A stretch of DNA of 64,000 nt from Heyndrickxia shackletonii (lineage in GTDB: Bacteria > Bacillota > Bacilli > Bacillales > Bacillaceae_C), in assembly GCF_001420715.1 (NCBI RefSeq), contig NZ_LJJC01000015.1, forward strand, positions 274,242-338,241, given 5' to 3'. Shown piece after piece: positions 45,540 to 54,903 of the stretch. Under the pieces are notes generated by a model. That model did no database searches, had not been told where the DNA came from, and was given only the letters and a program-made list of their open reading frames with translations. Within the stretch, counting starts at the first letter, position 1. Every line of letters starts with the position of its first letter. The position numbers and the translations under genes were made by a program.

Positions 45540-46391
45540 TCACACCCCCAGAAACTGCGGACGAAAGTAAATACTAACCTCTAACAGTTCCATATTGACA
45601 GAAGCATCGTAACGCAGTGTATTAAGACCCGCCGCTAGTTGAAAGAACACCGAATTCGTATCTAACAGTGAAAATGCATTTGTAACCGTTGACCCATCAA
45701 TCTGGACTACACGCTTACCAGCGAAATGGGTATATACACGAAGTTCATCCCCAGCGCTCATTGTAGTGAGAAGTCGGATATATTCTCCCGTGTCTATGTT
45801 TAATAGTTCAGGGTTCGACACAGTACCTAAGGCCCTAAACACTATCTCGCATCCACAAGATACATCCCCTATATTTTCCACCGTAATGATTTGGCTAGGT
45901 TGACGCATTCCGAACTCCATCCCAGTCATTGGAATTTCCAATTCAAACTCAAATAGCGGTATCCATGATGCTAGTTCCTCTCGCACTTCATTTAATGTCT
46001 CAAAGAAAGGGGATGGGCAGAGCAGACTGACAAAGAAGTTTGGTATTCGTTGCCGATTAGAAACACTAAAACCTGCCTCCTCCACAACACAGGATATCTG
46101 TCGCTCGCGGTATTGAAGCGTCCCTAATAGCTTTGGACTAAATATTTGAAGGAAGCGTTGTCTCCTTTTATACGCCTCATCGGGAGTATCAGCAACAACC
46201 GTACCTTCAATCGTTATGTTTCGCATATCTAGTGTGGAGGAAATATAAAAAGCGCCATCTTGGTCTGGTGCCTTGAAAGTGTTGACAGTTTGACGGATGT
46301 TGCCAGTACCATCTATCTTCATAAGAAAATACGGTCGGCTTTGCTTAAGCGTAATGCTCTCTCCATCTCTATTGGTGTATGTTAGCTCCAT
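45540..46391 (-). CDS. Distal tail protein (Dit)
   Basis: This 283-residue protein links the tail tube to the hub. Family features are GAFYISSTLDMRNITIEGTV and YKRRQRFLQIFSPKLLGTLQY, then a galectin-like C-terminal domain. The ATG at 46391 has AAAGGAGGTACGG upstream; the longer frame adds eight residues. It overlaps the hub gene by a few bases. Confidence 0.88.
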   Translation of the reverse strand: MELTYTNRDGESITLKQSRPYFLMKIDGTGNIRQTVNTFKAPDQDGAFYISSTLDMRNITIEGTVVADTPDEAYKRRQRFLQIFSPKLLGTLQYRERQISCVVEEAGFSVSNRQRIPNFFVSLLCPSPFFETLNEVREELASWIPLFEFELEIPMTGMEFGMRQPSQIITVENIGDVSCGCEIVFRALGTVSNPELLNIDTGEYIRLLTTMSAGDELRVYTHFAGKRVVQIDGSTVTNAFSLLDTNSVFFQLAAGLNTLRYDASVNMELLEVSIYFRPQFLGV

Positions 46392-46404
46392 TTCCGTACC
46401 TCCT

Positions 46405-48825
46405 TTACAATTCAAGTGCCAGTTTACGGGATAAGTTCTTAAACTGCCGTGCTAGTTCTTTTTCTGATAGAGCCTTAGGTGTCACTACCGAGATGTTTTG
46501 AGTGATACTTGCACCAGTGGCATTGCCTTGCCCAGATATACCTCTGTAATTAAAATCAAAGCTGGTTGGTACTGCATTTTGCATATCCCTTGAAACTGCT
46601 GTCATTGCATCCTCAAACCCCACACCGATACCTTCACCCATGTTGCGGCCAATTCCAGCAAATAGAGTTGAAGGGGAGCGGATACCAAAGAAGTCTTTAA
46701 TCTTCGATACAACATTTCCGAAAAATCCAGATATTTTACTCCATAGCCATGCACCTGCATCTGATATACCTTGCCATAGACCTTTAATCAAATTGCCACC
46801 CACTTGAGCCATTTGACCGATATAACCAGTAAAGGCTCTGACCAGTCCAGAGATGATCTGCGGTACTGCTTTAACAATCTCTACGATTATCCTTGGCAGA
46901 TTTGCAATCAGTGCCACAAACAGTTGAACACCCGCTAAAATAACCTTATCGATGTTACCAATAATGGCATTGACCAGCGAGGTAACAATCTTGGGAATAG
47001 CACCTACAACAGTAGTAATAATCTGTGGCAATGCTTGAATGAGAGATACCAAAAGCCGGATACCTGCATCAATAATCAAAGGGATTGAACCAATAACAGC
47101 ACTGATGATACTGTCGATAATTTGCGGGATTGCTTCCACAACTGCTGTAATAATGGTAGGCAAAGCTGTAACCAGTGAGGACAATAATTGAATACCCGCT
47201 TCAATAATCTGCGGAATAGATTTAATGATAAAATCCACTATTGCTTTGATGATGACCGGTAAGGCAGAAGTAAGCTGAGGTATTGCCTCTACCAATCCCT
47301 GTGCTAACCCTATAATCAACTGCAAAGCGGCATTCAAAATGAGTGGTAGGTTATCCATCAATCCTTGGACAATCTGCATAACAGCAGAAACTGCCGCAGG
47401 GATGAGTTGTGGTAAAGCGATGCCGATCCCCTCCACTAGTGCTGTTACTAGTTCGATTGCTGCATTTATCAGTAGCGGAAGGTTATCAATTAACGCTCCA
47501 ACAATCGTCATTAGAGCACTTACTGCTGCTGGGATAAGTTCTGGTAAAAGATTTAAAATTGTTTCCAGTACTTGCGCAAATATATTTGTAACCAATTCAA
47601 GAAGCATTGGTAGCAAGTCTGCAACCGCCGCTAATATTGCGCCTGTCGCTGTTGGCAAGGCGGCTACGATATTTTCTAAAACCGGTACAATATTAGTGAC
47701 AACCGCCTCGAAAGCATCAACAAGATTCTCAGTCAGATTCGTCATATCAGCATTGGCATTACCGAGTTCAGCTGTAAATGAACCAAGTGCGGCCTGTAGT
47801 AACCCAATAGAACCGGAGATTGTCTCGGTTGATTCTTTTGCAAAGTTACCTGCATACTGCTCTGTGTTCTCAAAGAACATTTGCATTGCTACTTCGGCTT
47901 TTTCCGCTTGTGTTGCAGTATTCCAAGTGAAATCCAGACCCTTTGCGAGAGCATAGGCTTCGATGTTTGTAGCGTTCATCGCAACACCTAAGTTATCCAT
48001 CATATCAAAGTTACCCTTTGCCGCCCCAGTGACTGCCTCCAATGCCGAGGACATATCAATACCCATAACAGATGCCATGTCTGCCGCACGTTGCATGGCC
48101 TTTTCAGTTAGCTCAAGACTTCTCTGTTGCTGTATACCAGAACCTTGGAATAACGCGCCCATTTTGTTAGCAGTTGCAAGGTACTCACTTTGGGAAACAC
48201 CTAGATTTTTATAGGCTTCCTCACCAGTTTTCTGAATCGATGCAGCATATGCTCCAAAAACCGCCTCCGATCCACCTAGGTTTTGTTCTAATTCTCCGAA
48301 CTGAGTAACTACCTCTTTACCTAACTTAATAGCCGCGGCTCCAGCGGCAACGGCAACCGCACCCATCGCCACACCAATTCCCTTGAGTACACCGCCAAGC
48401 TTTTCAAACCTGCCACCAGCATCCTCTGCACTTTTACCGGAATCCTCTAACTCTTCACCGAGATTATCCGCTTCAATTGTAGACTCCTCAAGTTCACGTT
48501 CCATAAGGTTCAGTTCTGCCTGAGCCCTATTTAATTGGATCTGCCAGTTTTGGGTGCGGCGGTCATTTTCACCGAAAGAGGAGGAGGCATTGTCAAGGGC
48601 AGCCTTAAGGGTTGAAATCTTTTCTTTCTGTGCGTCAATTTCTTTATTTAAAACGGCATTTCGTGCCGTGATCGATTGAATGGATTTATCATTCTTATCA
48701 AATTGACTGGTTACAAGGGCCATTTCACTACCTAGTACCTTAAATGATTGATTAATTTCCGAGAGTGCCTTCTTAAATTCTCGCTCACCCTCGACACCTA
48801 TTTTTAATCCAAAATTGTCCGCCAT
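46405..48825 (-). CDS. Tape measure protein
   Basis: This 806-residue protein sets tail length. Residues 1-130 are coiled coil (KVLGSEMALVTSQFDKN then KAALDNASSSFGEN). A hydrophobic Gly/Ala segment (GVAMGAVAVAAGAAA) and the conserved tape-measure domain follow (about 180-330: QSEYLATANKMGALFQGSG, KAMQRAADMASVMG). Residues about 380-690 are tandem hydrophobic repeats of the type LPxIIxxVVxAIPQII. The end is amphipathic. AGGAGGTGAAGGG precedes the ATG. Confidence 0.92.
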   Translation of the reverse strand: MADNFGLKIGVEGEREFKKALSEINQSFKVLGSEMALVTSQFDKNDKSIQSITARNAVLNKEIDAQKEKISTLKAALDNASSSFGENDRRTQNWQIQLNRAQAELNLMERELEESTIEADNLGEELEDSGKSAEDAGGRFEKLGGVLKGIGVAMGAVAVAAGAAAIKLGKEVVTQFGELEQNLGGSEAVFGAYAASIQKTGEEAYKNLGVSQSEYLATANKMGALFQGSGIQQQRSLELTEKAMQRAADMASVMGIDMSSALEAVTGAAKGNFDMMDNLGVAMNATNIEAYALAKGLDFTWNTATQAEKAEVAMQMFFENTEQYAGNFAKESTETISGSIGLLQAALGSFTAELGNANADMTNLTENLVDAFEAVVTNIVPVLENIVAALPTATGAILAAVADLLPMLLELVTNIFAQVLETILNLLPELIPAAVSALMTIVGALIDNLPLLINAAIELVTALVEGIGIALPQLIPAAVSAVMQIVQGLMDNLPLILNAALQLIIGLAQGLVEAIPQLTSALPVIIKAIVDFIIKSIPQIIEAGIQLLSSLVTALPTIITAVVEAIPQIIDSIISAVIGSIPLIIDAGIRLLVSLIQALPQIITTVVGAIPKIVTSLVNAIIGNIDKVILAGVQLFVALIANLPRIIVEIVKAVPQIISGLVRAFTGYIGQMAQVGGNLIKGLWQGISDAGAWLWSKISGFFGNVVSKIKDFFGIRSPSTLFAGIGRNMGEGIGVGFEDAMTAVSRDMQNAVPTSFDFNYRGISGQGNATGASITQNISVVTPKALSEKELARQFKNLSRKLALEL

Positions 48826-48839
48826 CCCTTCACCTCCTC

Positions 48840-49049
48840 CTATATGCCTAGTGGGATAATATCGTCAATTGTCCGAGTTTTCTTTGGTTTTTCAATACCA
48901 TGCCATTGCTTGTGGCAAGTCCATAAATCAAAAAACAGCCCAATTGGCATAAGCCAGAATTCCTCTGCTTCCATGCCCATCTGAACCGTTCCATAATAAA
49001 GAAGCCGGGTAAAGACCTCAGCGTCCGTTACCCGACTTCCACGTTTTTT
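48840..49049 (-). CDS. Tail assembly chaperone, -1 frameshift extension
   Basis: This frame has no start of its own that would be expected. It opens at the slippery site of the preceding gene and reads RGSRVTDAEVFTRLLYYGTVQ, then EAEEFWLMPIGLFFDLW, ending KTRTIDDIIPLGI. The family commonly has a short chaperone and a longer frameshifted form, as lambda gpG/gpGT. The extension adds about 69 residues, rich in aromatic and acidic positions. It ends 15 nt before the tape measure start. Confidence 0.78.
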   Translation of the reverse strand, partial: KKRGSRVTDAEVFTRLLYYGTVQMGMEAEEFWLMPIGLFFDLWTCHKQWHGIEKPKKTRTIDDIIPLGI

Positions 49050-49414
49050 GGAGTTTCCTCCTCACTTTCTACATTTCTCTTTGTACCTTTGAACATCGCC
49101 TCGGTAATTGCAGTTTTATATGCCGCTAAGTCAAGCGGTGAGGTAAGAAGCTCCACTTCTTCCTCTGTCAACAATTCTTCTGGTGCGTTCTTATTCTTAA
49201 GATTGCGAATCAAAATGGACTGGTTTGCAAGCAGCGTGATTAGCCAAACAATCTCGTCCAGTGCCATCTCGAAGTTTTCTGATTTCATCAGTTTTTCTCC
49301 AAGGTTTTCAAGACCACCGTAACGACCGGCAATGGCCTTTGTTGCACGTGTAGTTAAAACCAGTTCATACTCTTTGTCACCTATGTTGATTGAGGCACTT
49401 CTTTCATTATCCAT
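49028..49414 (-). CDS. Tail assembly chaperone (short form)
   Basis: This 128-residue protein lies between the major tail protein and the tape measure gene, where all siphoviruses keep the chaperone. The N-terminal SINIGDKEYELVLTTRATKAIAGRYGG is typical of this group. The C-terminal stretch is acidic (ESEEETPKNVEVG). The last codons contain A AAA AAC, after which a -1 shift extends it. ATG with GGAGGAG upstream. Confidence 0.85.
   Translation of the reverse strand: MDNERSASINIGDKEYELVLTTRATKAIAGRYGGLENLGEKLMKSENFEMALDEIVWLITLLANQSILIRNLKNKNAPEELLTEEEVELLTSPLDLAAYKTAITEAMFKGTKRNVESEEETPKNVEVG
49043..49049 (-). promoter_or_regulatory. -1 ribosomal slippery heptamer
   Basis: The minus strand reads CCA AAA AAC in the zero frame, so the heptamer A AAA AAC is in the right register for tandem slippage of two tRNAs. 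The -1 frame is open from there and encodes a protein-like extension ending at 48840. Confidence 0.8.
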
Positions 49415-49425
49415 TATTTCTCCTC

Positions 49426-50016
49426 CTATGGTTCAGGTGTATATACAGGTTCATAGACCTCAGTGAACCAGCCTGTTATGGTGGTCGATGAAACACCCGG
49501 ATCACCTTCTGTAACTTCCGCTTTCCATGGGTGCTTGCCCAATCCATCCAGCTTATTTCTACGCATAACAGTTCCTTCAATGGTGGGTGTTGAAAAGGTA
49601 ATGGAATCAGCCTTTGTCTGTAAGTTGGTAGCTGGTAGTCCAAACTTAACGCGATACAGCCAAAAATAGCGGTATGTTCCATTAGCCCTTTGTGCACGAA
49701 ACCCTACTGCAACTGGTGTACCCACATTTTCACTGGCTGAGATTAATACTCCGTTGTCATCTGTAGAAGCACCAGTTAAATCCGCTGCAACTGTCGGACC
49801 AATGTCGTCAACACCGAGAGTGAGAGTACCACTGTTAAAGTCTTTCACAACCTCAGCCGCACCATCGTCAGCATACAGAATTGCTTCCACCAGTTCTACC
49901 GAAAGTTCAGCAGTGATGGCTTTTGCCAGCACAGAAGGTTGGGCATAAGTTTCCTCACCGTTAGCGTCCTCGGTTATTTTTGAATAGTACAGTCTATCAA
50001 GACCAATCGTTGCCAT
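49426..50016 (-). CDS. Major tail protein (phi13 family)
   Basis: This 196-residue tube subunit has the N-terminal GLDRLYYSKITED and VLAKAITAELSVELVEAILYADD, features of phi13-type major tail proteins. Beta-rich Ser/Thr/Gly segments follow (GTPVAVGFRAQRANGTYRYFW). It is followed by the chaperone gene. The ATG has a weak GGAGGAT site. Confidence 0.9.
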   Translation of the reverse strand: MATIGLDRLYYSKITEDANGEETYAQPSVLAKAITAELSVELVEAILYADDGAAEVVKDFNSGTLTLGVDDIGPTVAADLTGASTDDNGVLISASENVGTPVAVGFRAQRANGTYRYFWLYRVKFGLPATNLQTKADSITFSTPTIEGTVMRRNKLDGLGKHPWKAEVTEGDPGVSSTTITGWFTEVYEPVYTPEP

Positions 50017-50019
50017 GTG

Positions 50020-50361
50020 TTAATCCTCCAATCTATAGTTTTTCGCCACATCGATGGCGTAATGATGATATCCAGTATCATCCTCGTGACCGATATATCT
50101 TCGTTCGGTCACAGTAAAATCTGCATTTATTAAAGCCGTTGTGAGCTGTCTTTTCCGCTCTAGGTAGTTATTTTTTGAGAACAGTGATATCCTCGCTTCC
50201 TGCACATCAAAGCCTGGACGGTTATCCGCATGAACTTCAAAAATATCCGAAAGAGGGAGAATCACGACATACTCATCTGGTGCCAAACCTGAAAAAACCC
50301 CGGTTTCCACGGGGAGCGGTATAGCGGTCACAAGTGTATTCAATTCCTCTAAGATATTCAT
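50020..50361 (-). CDS. Tail terminator/completion protein
   Basis: The 113-residue protein lies between the gp10-like and major tail genes, the usual place of the tail completion protein. It has FEVHADNRPGFDVQEARISLFSKNNYLERKRQLTTAL and a C-terminal YAIDVAKNY. The ATG at 50361 has GGAGGAGG upstream, 13-14 nt away; the longer frame would extend into the upstream gene. Function is inferred from position. Confidence 0.75.
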   Translation of the reverse strand: MNILEELNTLVTAIPLPVETGVFSGLAPDEYVVILPLSDIFEVHADNRPGFDVQEARISLFSKNNYLERKRQLTTALINADFTVTERRYIGHEDDTGYHHYAIDVAKNYRLED

Positions 50362-50789
50362 ATCTTCTCGATTTCCTCCTCCAGCTTGGCGACCATTGCA
50401 TTGATGCAAGGTTTCCTAGATGCATTCCTCGCAGGCTTTAGGAAGGGTTTTGCAGGCTGACCATGTTTGCCATATTCGATAATGCTGGCAAGTTTAGCAT
50501 TGCTCTCACCATCAGAGCGCGGCTCAGCAAAGCCGACTTTTACATTGAAGTTTCCGTTTCTATCCTGTTTTGCACCAGAAAGGCCCAGTGAAGATAGCAA
50601 CTCACCAGTGCTTTTGGATGGATATTTCGTGTCCTTGCCAACCACCTTGCTCAAATTTCCCTTAACTTTATCCAGCACCACTTCACCGCCAACTTCCAAA
50701 ACCTTAGGAAGAATCACATCGGTCTGGTCAGCTAATCGAGATACCTTTAAAAGGAATTCTTCTGGCATCTTTATATTCGCTTTTGCCAT
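50358..50789 (-). CDS. HK97 gp10-like head-tail protein
   Basis: The 143 residues contain the gp10-like pattern: amphipathic N-terminal helices, then YPSKSTGELLSSLG and a C-terminal YGKHGQPAKPFLKPA, in which a Gly/Pro/Phe stretch is typical. It is thought to be part of head-tail joining. The ATG at 50789 is preceded by GAGGTGA with 5-nt spacing. Confidence 0.85.
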   Translation of the reverse strand: MAKANIKMPEEFLLKVSRLADQTDVILPKVLEVGGEVVLDKVKGNLSKVVGKDTKYPSKSTGELLSSLGLSGAKQDRNGNFNVKVGFAEPRSDGESNAKLASIIEYGKHGQPAKPFLKPARNASRKPCINAMVAKLEEEIEKI

Positions 50790-50794
50790 ATCCA

Positions 50795-51130
50795 TCACCT
50801 CACAGTTGGTTCTAGCTTTTCGGCTAAAACCTCGACATACATCCCTCGGTTTCTTACATCCTCAACACTTAAAATCTGATATCTGCCATCATCACAGACG
50901 ATGACCATTTCATTCGTCACCTTAAGTCCATAAATTTTCCTAAACCGAAACAAAGAAGTTGCAGATGAAAATGATGCCATATTCGTCCACCGCTCACTGC
51001 CATGACGATCTTCCTTGTAAGCAAGTACACTAACGAGTATATTGTCACCTTTTTTGGAGAAGCCTTCCTCATCCTTTATTGGTACCGTACTGATGATATC
51101 TATGAATGTGTTCATCTTTCCAAAACTCAT
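50795..51130 (-). CDS. Head-tail adaptor/closure protein
   Basis: This 111-residue protein belongs to the SPP1 gp16-like head completion family by position and motifs: NTFIDIISTVPIKDEEGFSKK near the start and VTNEMVIVCDDGRYQILSVEDV, then RGMYVEVLAEKL. The ATG at 51130 has GGGGTG upstream. It overlaps no neighbour. Confidence 0.84.
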   Translation of the reverse strand: MSFGKMNTFIDIISTVPIKDEEGFSKKGDNILVSVLAYKEDRHGSERWTNMASFSSATSLFRFRKIYGLKVTNEMVIVCDDGRYQILSVEDVRNRGMYVEVLAEKLEPTVR

Positions 51131-51131
51131 G

Positions 51132-51452
51132 CTAAACACCCCACTCTCGGTCAAGCCGTAAAAGCAGGTTCACTGTGTTCCATACTTGTTGCCCCGCCTG
51201 TACACTGTCAGCAAAGAAACCTGCCGTCGAGCCATCTCTACTTTCATAGAAATGACTCGACAACATGATCACTGCTTGTTCTGTTGTTGGAGGCATGGCA
51301 TGTGTTTCATAATAGTTTTCAGGAACGTGCTGATAGCTTTGTGCATAGGAGACTGCAGCAGTGATAAATCCAATAAGGAGGGCATCATCCTGATCATGTG
51401 CTAAAATTAAGTTCGCTTTAACTTTAGGCAAGAGATTATCTGCCACTGCCAT
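51132..51452 (-). CDS. Head-tail connector (gp6-like)
   Basis: This 106-residue, largely helical protein has the Phage_connect_1 pattern: ADNLLPKVKANLILAHDQDDALLIGFITAAVSYAQ and HFYESRDGSTAGFF, ending with NLLLRLDREWGV. It should bind under the portal. AAAGGAGG lies upstream of the ATG. Confidence 0.85.
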   Translation of the reverse strand: MAVADNLLPKVKANLILAHDQDDALLIGFITAAVSYAQSYQHVPENYYETHAMPPTTEQAVIMLSSHFYESRDGSTAGFFADSVQAGQQVWNTVNLLLRLDREWGV

Positions 51453-51478
51453 ACCACCAACCTCCTTTACATTCCACC

Positions 51479-51691
51479 TTAGTCAGCCTCCATAAGCCCA
51501 GCTGCTTTTAGTTTGGCAAGCAGGGCATTGAAGTCCGTAACTAGACCAGCAACATCGGTGGCGGTGCTGTCTGCCTGGTTTACAGCAACAGGAAGCCCCA
51601 TAACCGAGGCCCCTTCTTTAATTTCTAAAACACCTCCGATGACAGTTTTTTCTCCGCCTTGTTCGGTATAATTCTTCGTGTTATAACTCAT
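51479..51691 (-). CDS. Head fibre-like protein
   Basis: This 70-residue protein resembles the N-terminal part of phi29 gp8.5-type head fibre proteins: GGEKTVIGGVLEIKEGASVMGLP and the C-terminal helix LVTDFNALLAKLKAAGLM. It lies between capsid and connector genes. ACGGAGGTGC precedes the ATG. Confidence 0.75.
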   Translation of the reverse strand: MSYNTKNYTEQGGEKTVIGGVLEIKEGASVMGLPVAVNQADSTATDVAGLVTDFNALLAKLKAAGLMEAD

Positions 51692-51703
51692 AAAGCACCT
51701 CCG

Positions 51704-52897
51704 TTAGGCTTTCTGTTGGAGTACCTTAACGGCCTCCGGTAAGATCAGCTTTCCATCAACTCGCTGAGTCGCAATAAATCCTACTTGACCTGTAACAGCA
51801 TAGAGTTCATTTAATCGTTTGAATACGCGTCCTTGACGGTCTGCCACCCAGTAATAACTAAAATCACCGAATACCATAGTCTTTGCACCTGCTTCAATAG
51901 TAGGTACATATGATGAGGTGTACAGCGGGCGGTTAAGAATCGTATCAGGTGTCCCCGCTTGGACAGAAGGTTGCCATAAGTACTGTCCGTTTCCGTCCTT
52001 TAATTTACGGATAGCTTTTATAGTGGCGTCATTCATTACGAATACTGCCTTATTTCGATACGGTGCTTTTAAGCTGTAGAATAAATCTAATACCTCATCC
52101 AAAGTGATGGCAGTGGCACTTGCCGCAGTAACCCCAACTTGACCACCACCAGTAGCATTCAGAATTCCTGTTGGCTTTCCTGTACCGTCACCTATGAAGA
52201 AGGCTTCCTCCTCCTTGTTACCAATGCGACGGGCGAATTCTCTTGTGATGTAGCTTTCGAGATTAAACACGGAATCATTTAGCAGTTCCTCAGAGACTTT
52301 GATCATCGTTGCTAGTTTATAAGCACCAATCGATACTTGACCGAAGCTGTCATCACTCTCTGGTATAGCTCCCTCTTCATCGATCCAACTTGCAGTGCCT
52401 TTGCTTGCAACAACAGGAATCTTGCGGTCACCAGAAGATGTAGTGATTACATTGGCCAACCTACGGAAGATATTTTCTTCCTCTAGAGCTTCTACAAGCG
52501 TACGCTCAAACTCATCTGGCACGAGGAATCCGCCTTCGGAATCAGTGCCAATCTTTAAAGCGTTCCTTACTTCATAGCTGACATTATCACGCATCGCATT
52601 CCAGAAAGCTTTTTTGTATTCAGCACTTGCGCGACCAGTCTTTTCCTCTCCAGTTCTAGTAGGTTCGTTCGTAATTGGGTTACTGGTTGCTTTCGACAGT
52701 TCCAAGTCGATAGATGCTTGACGTTCTAAACGCTCAATTTCCTTACCAAGAGCCACCACATCGGCTTCCATTTTTTCATAGGTTGTCGTGTCCTCAGCGG
52801 ATAACAGTCCATCACCGCCACGTTTTGAATCAAGGAATGCCTTTGCTGCGTCCCAAGCTTTAGCGCGTTTCTCACGCAATTCAAGAATTTTACTCAT
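51704..52897 (-). CDS. Major capsid protein (HK97 fold)
   Basis: The 397 residues comprise a delta/scaffold coiled coil (1-75) and the HK97 shell domain from about 105: GGFLVPDEFERTLVEALEE, then VASKGTASWIDEEGAIPESDDSFGQ, then GTGKPTGILNATGG, and near the end FIATQRVDGKLILPEAVKVL. The preceding ClpP-like protease should remove the delta domain. AAGGAGGAAATA precedes the ATG. Confidence 0.95.
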   Translation of the reverse strand: MSKILELREKRAKAWDAAKAFLDSKRGGDGLLSAEDTTTYEKMEADVVALGKEIERLERQASIDLELSKATSNPITNEPTRTGEEKTGRASAEYKKAFWNAMRDNVSYEVRNALKIGTDSEGGFLVPDEFERTLVEALEEENIFRRLANVITTSSGDRKIPVVASKGTASWIDEEGAIPESDDSFGQVSIGAYKLATMIKVSEELLNDSVFNLESYITREFARRIGNKEEEAFFIGDGTGKPTGILNATGGGQVGVTAASATAITLDEVLDLFYSLKAPYRNKAVFVMNDATIKAIRKLKDGNGQYLWQPSVQAGTPDTILNRPLYTSSYVPTIEAGAKTMVFGDFSYYWVADRQGRVFKRLNELYAVTGQVGFIATQRVDGKLILPEAVKVLQQKA

Positions 52898-52916
52898 TGT
52901 TATTTCCTCCTTAAAA

Positions 52917-53615
52917 TTAGTGCGAAATTAAAGAAAGCCGCTTATCCAGCGACTCAATGGGTGTACCTGTTTTCTGTTTTGGTTGTTTTGGTTGTTTTGG
53001 CAGTTTGCTGATAAGCGAGTTAGTAACCGCCATCCTGCTAAAGATAAGACTATCTGTCAAATCCGGTGTTTCACTTTCCATGAACATGATCTTATCTGCA
53101 AAACCAAGTTCAATCGCTTTATTGGCATTCATCCAGGACTCTGCATCCATCAGATGGGAGAGTTTTGTTCGAGAAAGACCTGTCTTTAACTCATAGGCAT
53201 TAATAATGCTTTCCTTAACCTCATCCAATAAAACCTTTGCTCGCATCATTTCCTCACTGTCACCGATAGCAATGGTTGATGGATTATGGATCATCAGCAT
53301 GGAAACTGGGGACATATACACATCCCCACCTGCCATTGCAATAACGGATGCCGCACTTGCCGCAAGCCCATCAATCTTTACAGTGACTTTTCCGGTATAC
53401 TCCATCAGCATGTTATAAATCTGGGCTGCTGCGAACACATCACCACCAGGGGAATTAATCCACACCGTAATATCGCCGGTGCCTGCCAGCAATTCATCTT
53501 TAAAAATCTTAGGTGTGACCTCATCGCCCCACCACGTTTCTTCGGATATCACTCCATTTAAATAGAGGGTACGTTCTTCATCAGAATCTCGCACCCAGTT
53601 CCAAAACTTCCTCAT
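52917..53615 (-). CDS. ClpP-like prohead protease
   Basis: This 232-residue protease has a ClpP fold: ITVWINSPGGDVFAAAQI, the catalytic serine in DGLAASAASVIAM, the histidine in SMLMIHNPS and Asp in the LMDAESWMNA region. It matures the capsid. The ATG directly follows the portal stop (TAAATG), using GGAGG within the portal 3' end. The C-terminal tail (PKQPKQPKQKTG) is repetitive. Confidence 0.93.
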   Translation of the reverse strand: MRKFWNWVRDSDEERTLYLNGVISEETWWGDEVTPKIFKDELLAGTGDITVWINSPGGDVFAAAQIYNMLMEYTGKVTVKIDGLAASAASVIAMAGGDVYMSPVSMLMIHNPSTIAIGDSEEMMRAKVLLDEVKESIINAYELKTGLSRTKLSHLMDAESWMNANKAIELGFADKIMFMESETPDLTDSLIFSRMAVTNSLISKLPKQPKQPKQKTGTPIESLDKRLSLISH

Positions 53616-54860
53616 TTACTGACCTCCTTCGGTTTTGGCAAACGCACCTGCGTCAGCCAGTTTTGTCATATTTCCGTTAACCAGATATAAATCGCCGCCT
53701 TCCTCAGCCGGTATTCTGTTCATGTCCTCCAGTTCACGGATATCGTTGGCTGACATCCAGCCATTTTGACGACCTGTAGCGTAGCCATTCATACGACTTT
53801 GGTAATCACCACGAAGCAGACCGTCCAAATTGAACTTGATAAACAGTGAAGTTTTCTCAGAAGGCAAAATAAGCGATTGCTGGAGACTTTGTTCCCATCG
53901 CACCACCCAAGGATCGAGGGTGTATTTTACAAACTCCAAAGACTGCTGCTCAATATTGGAGAAACTGGATTTCTCTAAATCTCCCACCATATGGGGCGGT
54001 ACTCGGAAAATCCTCGCAATCTCATTAATTTGGAATTTCCGTGTTTCTAGGAATTGTGCCTGTTCAGGCGGGATACCAATGGCTTGGAACTTCATGCCCT
54101 CTTCCAACACAGCAATTTTGTGAGCATTGCCTGTGCCTTGGTAGGCACTATTCCAACTATCCTTGACCCTCTGTATATCTTTGATTACTCCTGGGTGTTC
54201 CAGCACACCTCCGGGATTAGCACCATTGGCAAAGAATGCCGCACCGTACTCTTCAGTAGCAAGTGACATACCGATTGCATTTTTCGCCATAGCGATTGGG
54301 CTATAGCCAATGAGTCCATCAAAACCTAAGCCAGGTATGTGTAGAACTTCATCTTTACGGAGTGTGACATAGCCACCTTTTGGGTTTAGGCCACTTTCAT
54401 CAGTATCACGATAGTAGGTATAGACCAGCTCTCCGTTTGTTGCTCGACTAACTTCCATCTTGTTAGGAAGTAGGGGATAAAGTGCAACTGCCTGCCCACG
54501 ACCGTTTCTGACCACCTGTGCATAGGCATTTCCCCAAAGTAAAAGATGACTCATCAGTGTTTCTCGAAACACGAATGAAGTCATCTCTGGATTTGGTTCA
54601 TCATGAAGAAGGTAATACAGCGGGTGGAAAGGAATCCTTTCTTTACCTCCATCAGAACGATATCTATATACATGAAGTGGCAGTCCGGCAATCGCTTCAG
54701 CTAATATCCTTACGCAGGCATACACTGCTGTTGCCTGCATTGCAGTACGTTCATTAACCATTTTGCCAGATGATGTACCGCCAAACAGGAAGGAGAACGC
54801 ACTACCCACACGATTTTGCGGTTTGTCTCTTGAACGAAACAGTCCTTTTATTAGATTCAT
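53616..54860 (-). CDS. Portal protein (HK97 type)
   Basis: This 414-residue DNA gate has family blocks AVYACVRILAEAIAGLPLHVYR, HPLYYLLHDEPNPEMTSFVFRET, GNAYAQVVRNGRGQ and FQINEIARIFRVPPHMVGDLEK. ATG 54860 has GGAGGTGA 7 nt upstream. Full length for HK97-type portals. Confidence 0.94.
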   Translation of the reverse strand: MNLIKGLFRSRDKPQNRVGSAFSFLFGGTSSGKMVNERTAMQATAVYACVRILAEAIAGLPLHVYRYRSDGGKERIPFHPLYYLLHDEPNPEMTSFVFRETLMSHLLLWGNAYAQVVRNGRGQAVALYPLLPNKMEVSRATNGELVYTYYRDTDESGLNPKGGYVTLRKDEVLHIPGLGFDGLIGYSPIAMAKNAIGMSLATEEYGAAFFANGANPGGVLEHPGVIKDIQRVKDSWNSAYQGTGNAHKIAVLEEGMKFQAIGIPPEQAQFLETRKFQINEIARIFRVPPHMVGDLEKSSFSNIEQQSLEFVKYTLDPWVVRWEQSLQQSLILPSEKTSLFIKFNLDGLLRGDYQSRMNGYATGRQNGWMSANDIRELEDMNRIPAEEGGDLYLVNGNMTKLADAGAFAKTEGGQ

Positions 54861-54903
54861 AGGCATCACCTCCGAATATAAACATTGTGCTAACCATTAA
54901 GGT

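Noticed and set aside
47339-47956. 205-codon plus-strand frame inside the tape measure gene
   Set aside because: It is the antisense of a repetitive Ala/Ile-rich coding region; no ribosome binding site or family motif, and its sequence mirrors the repeats.
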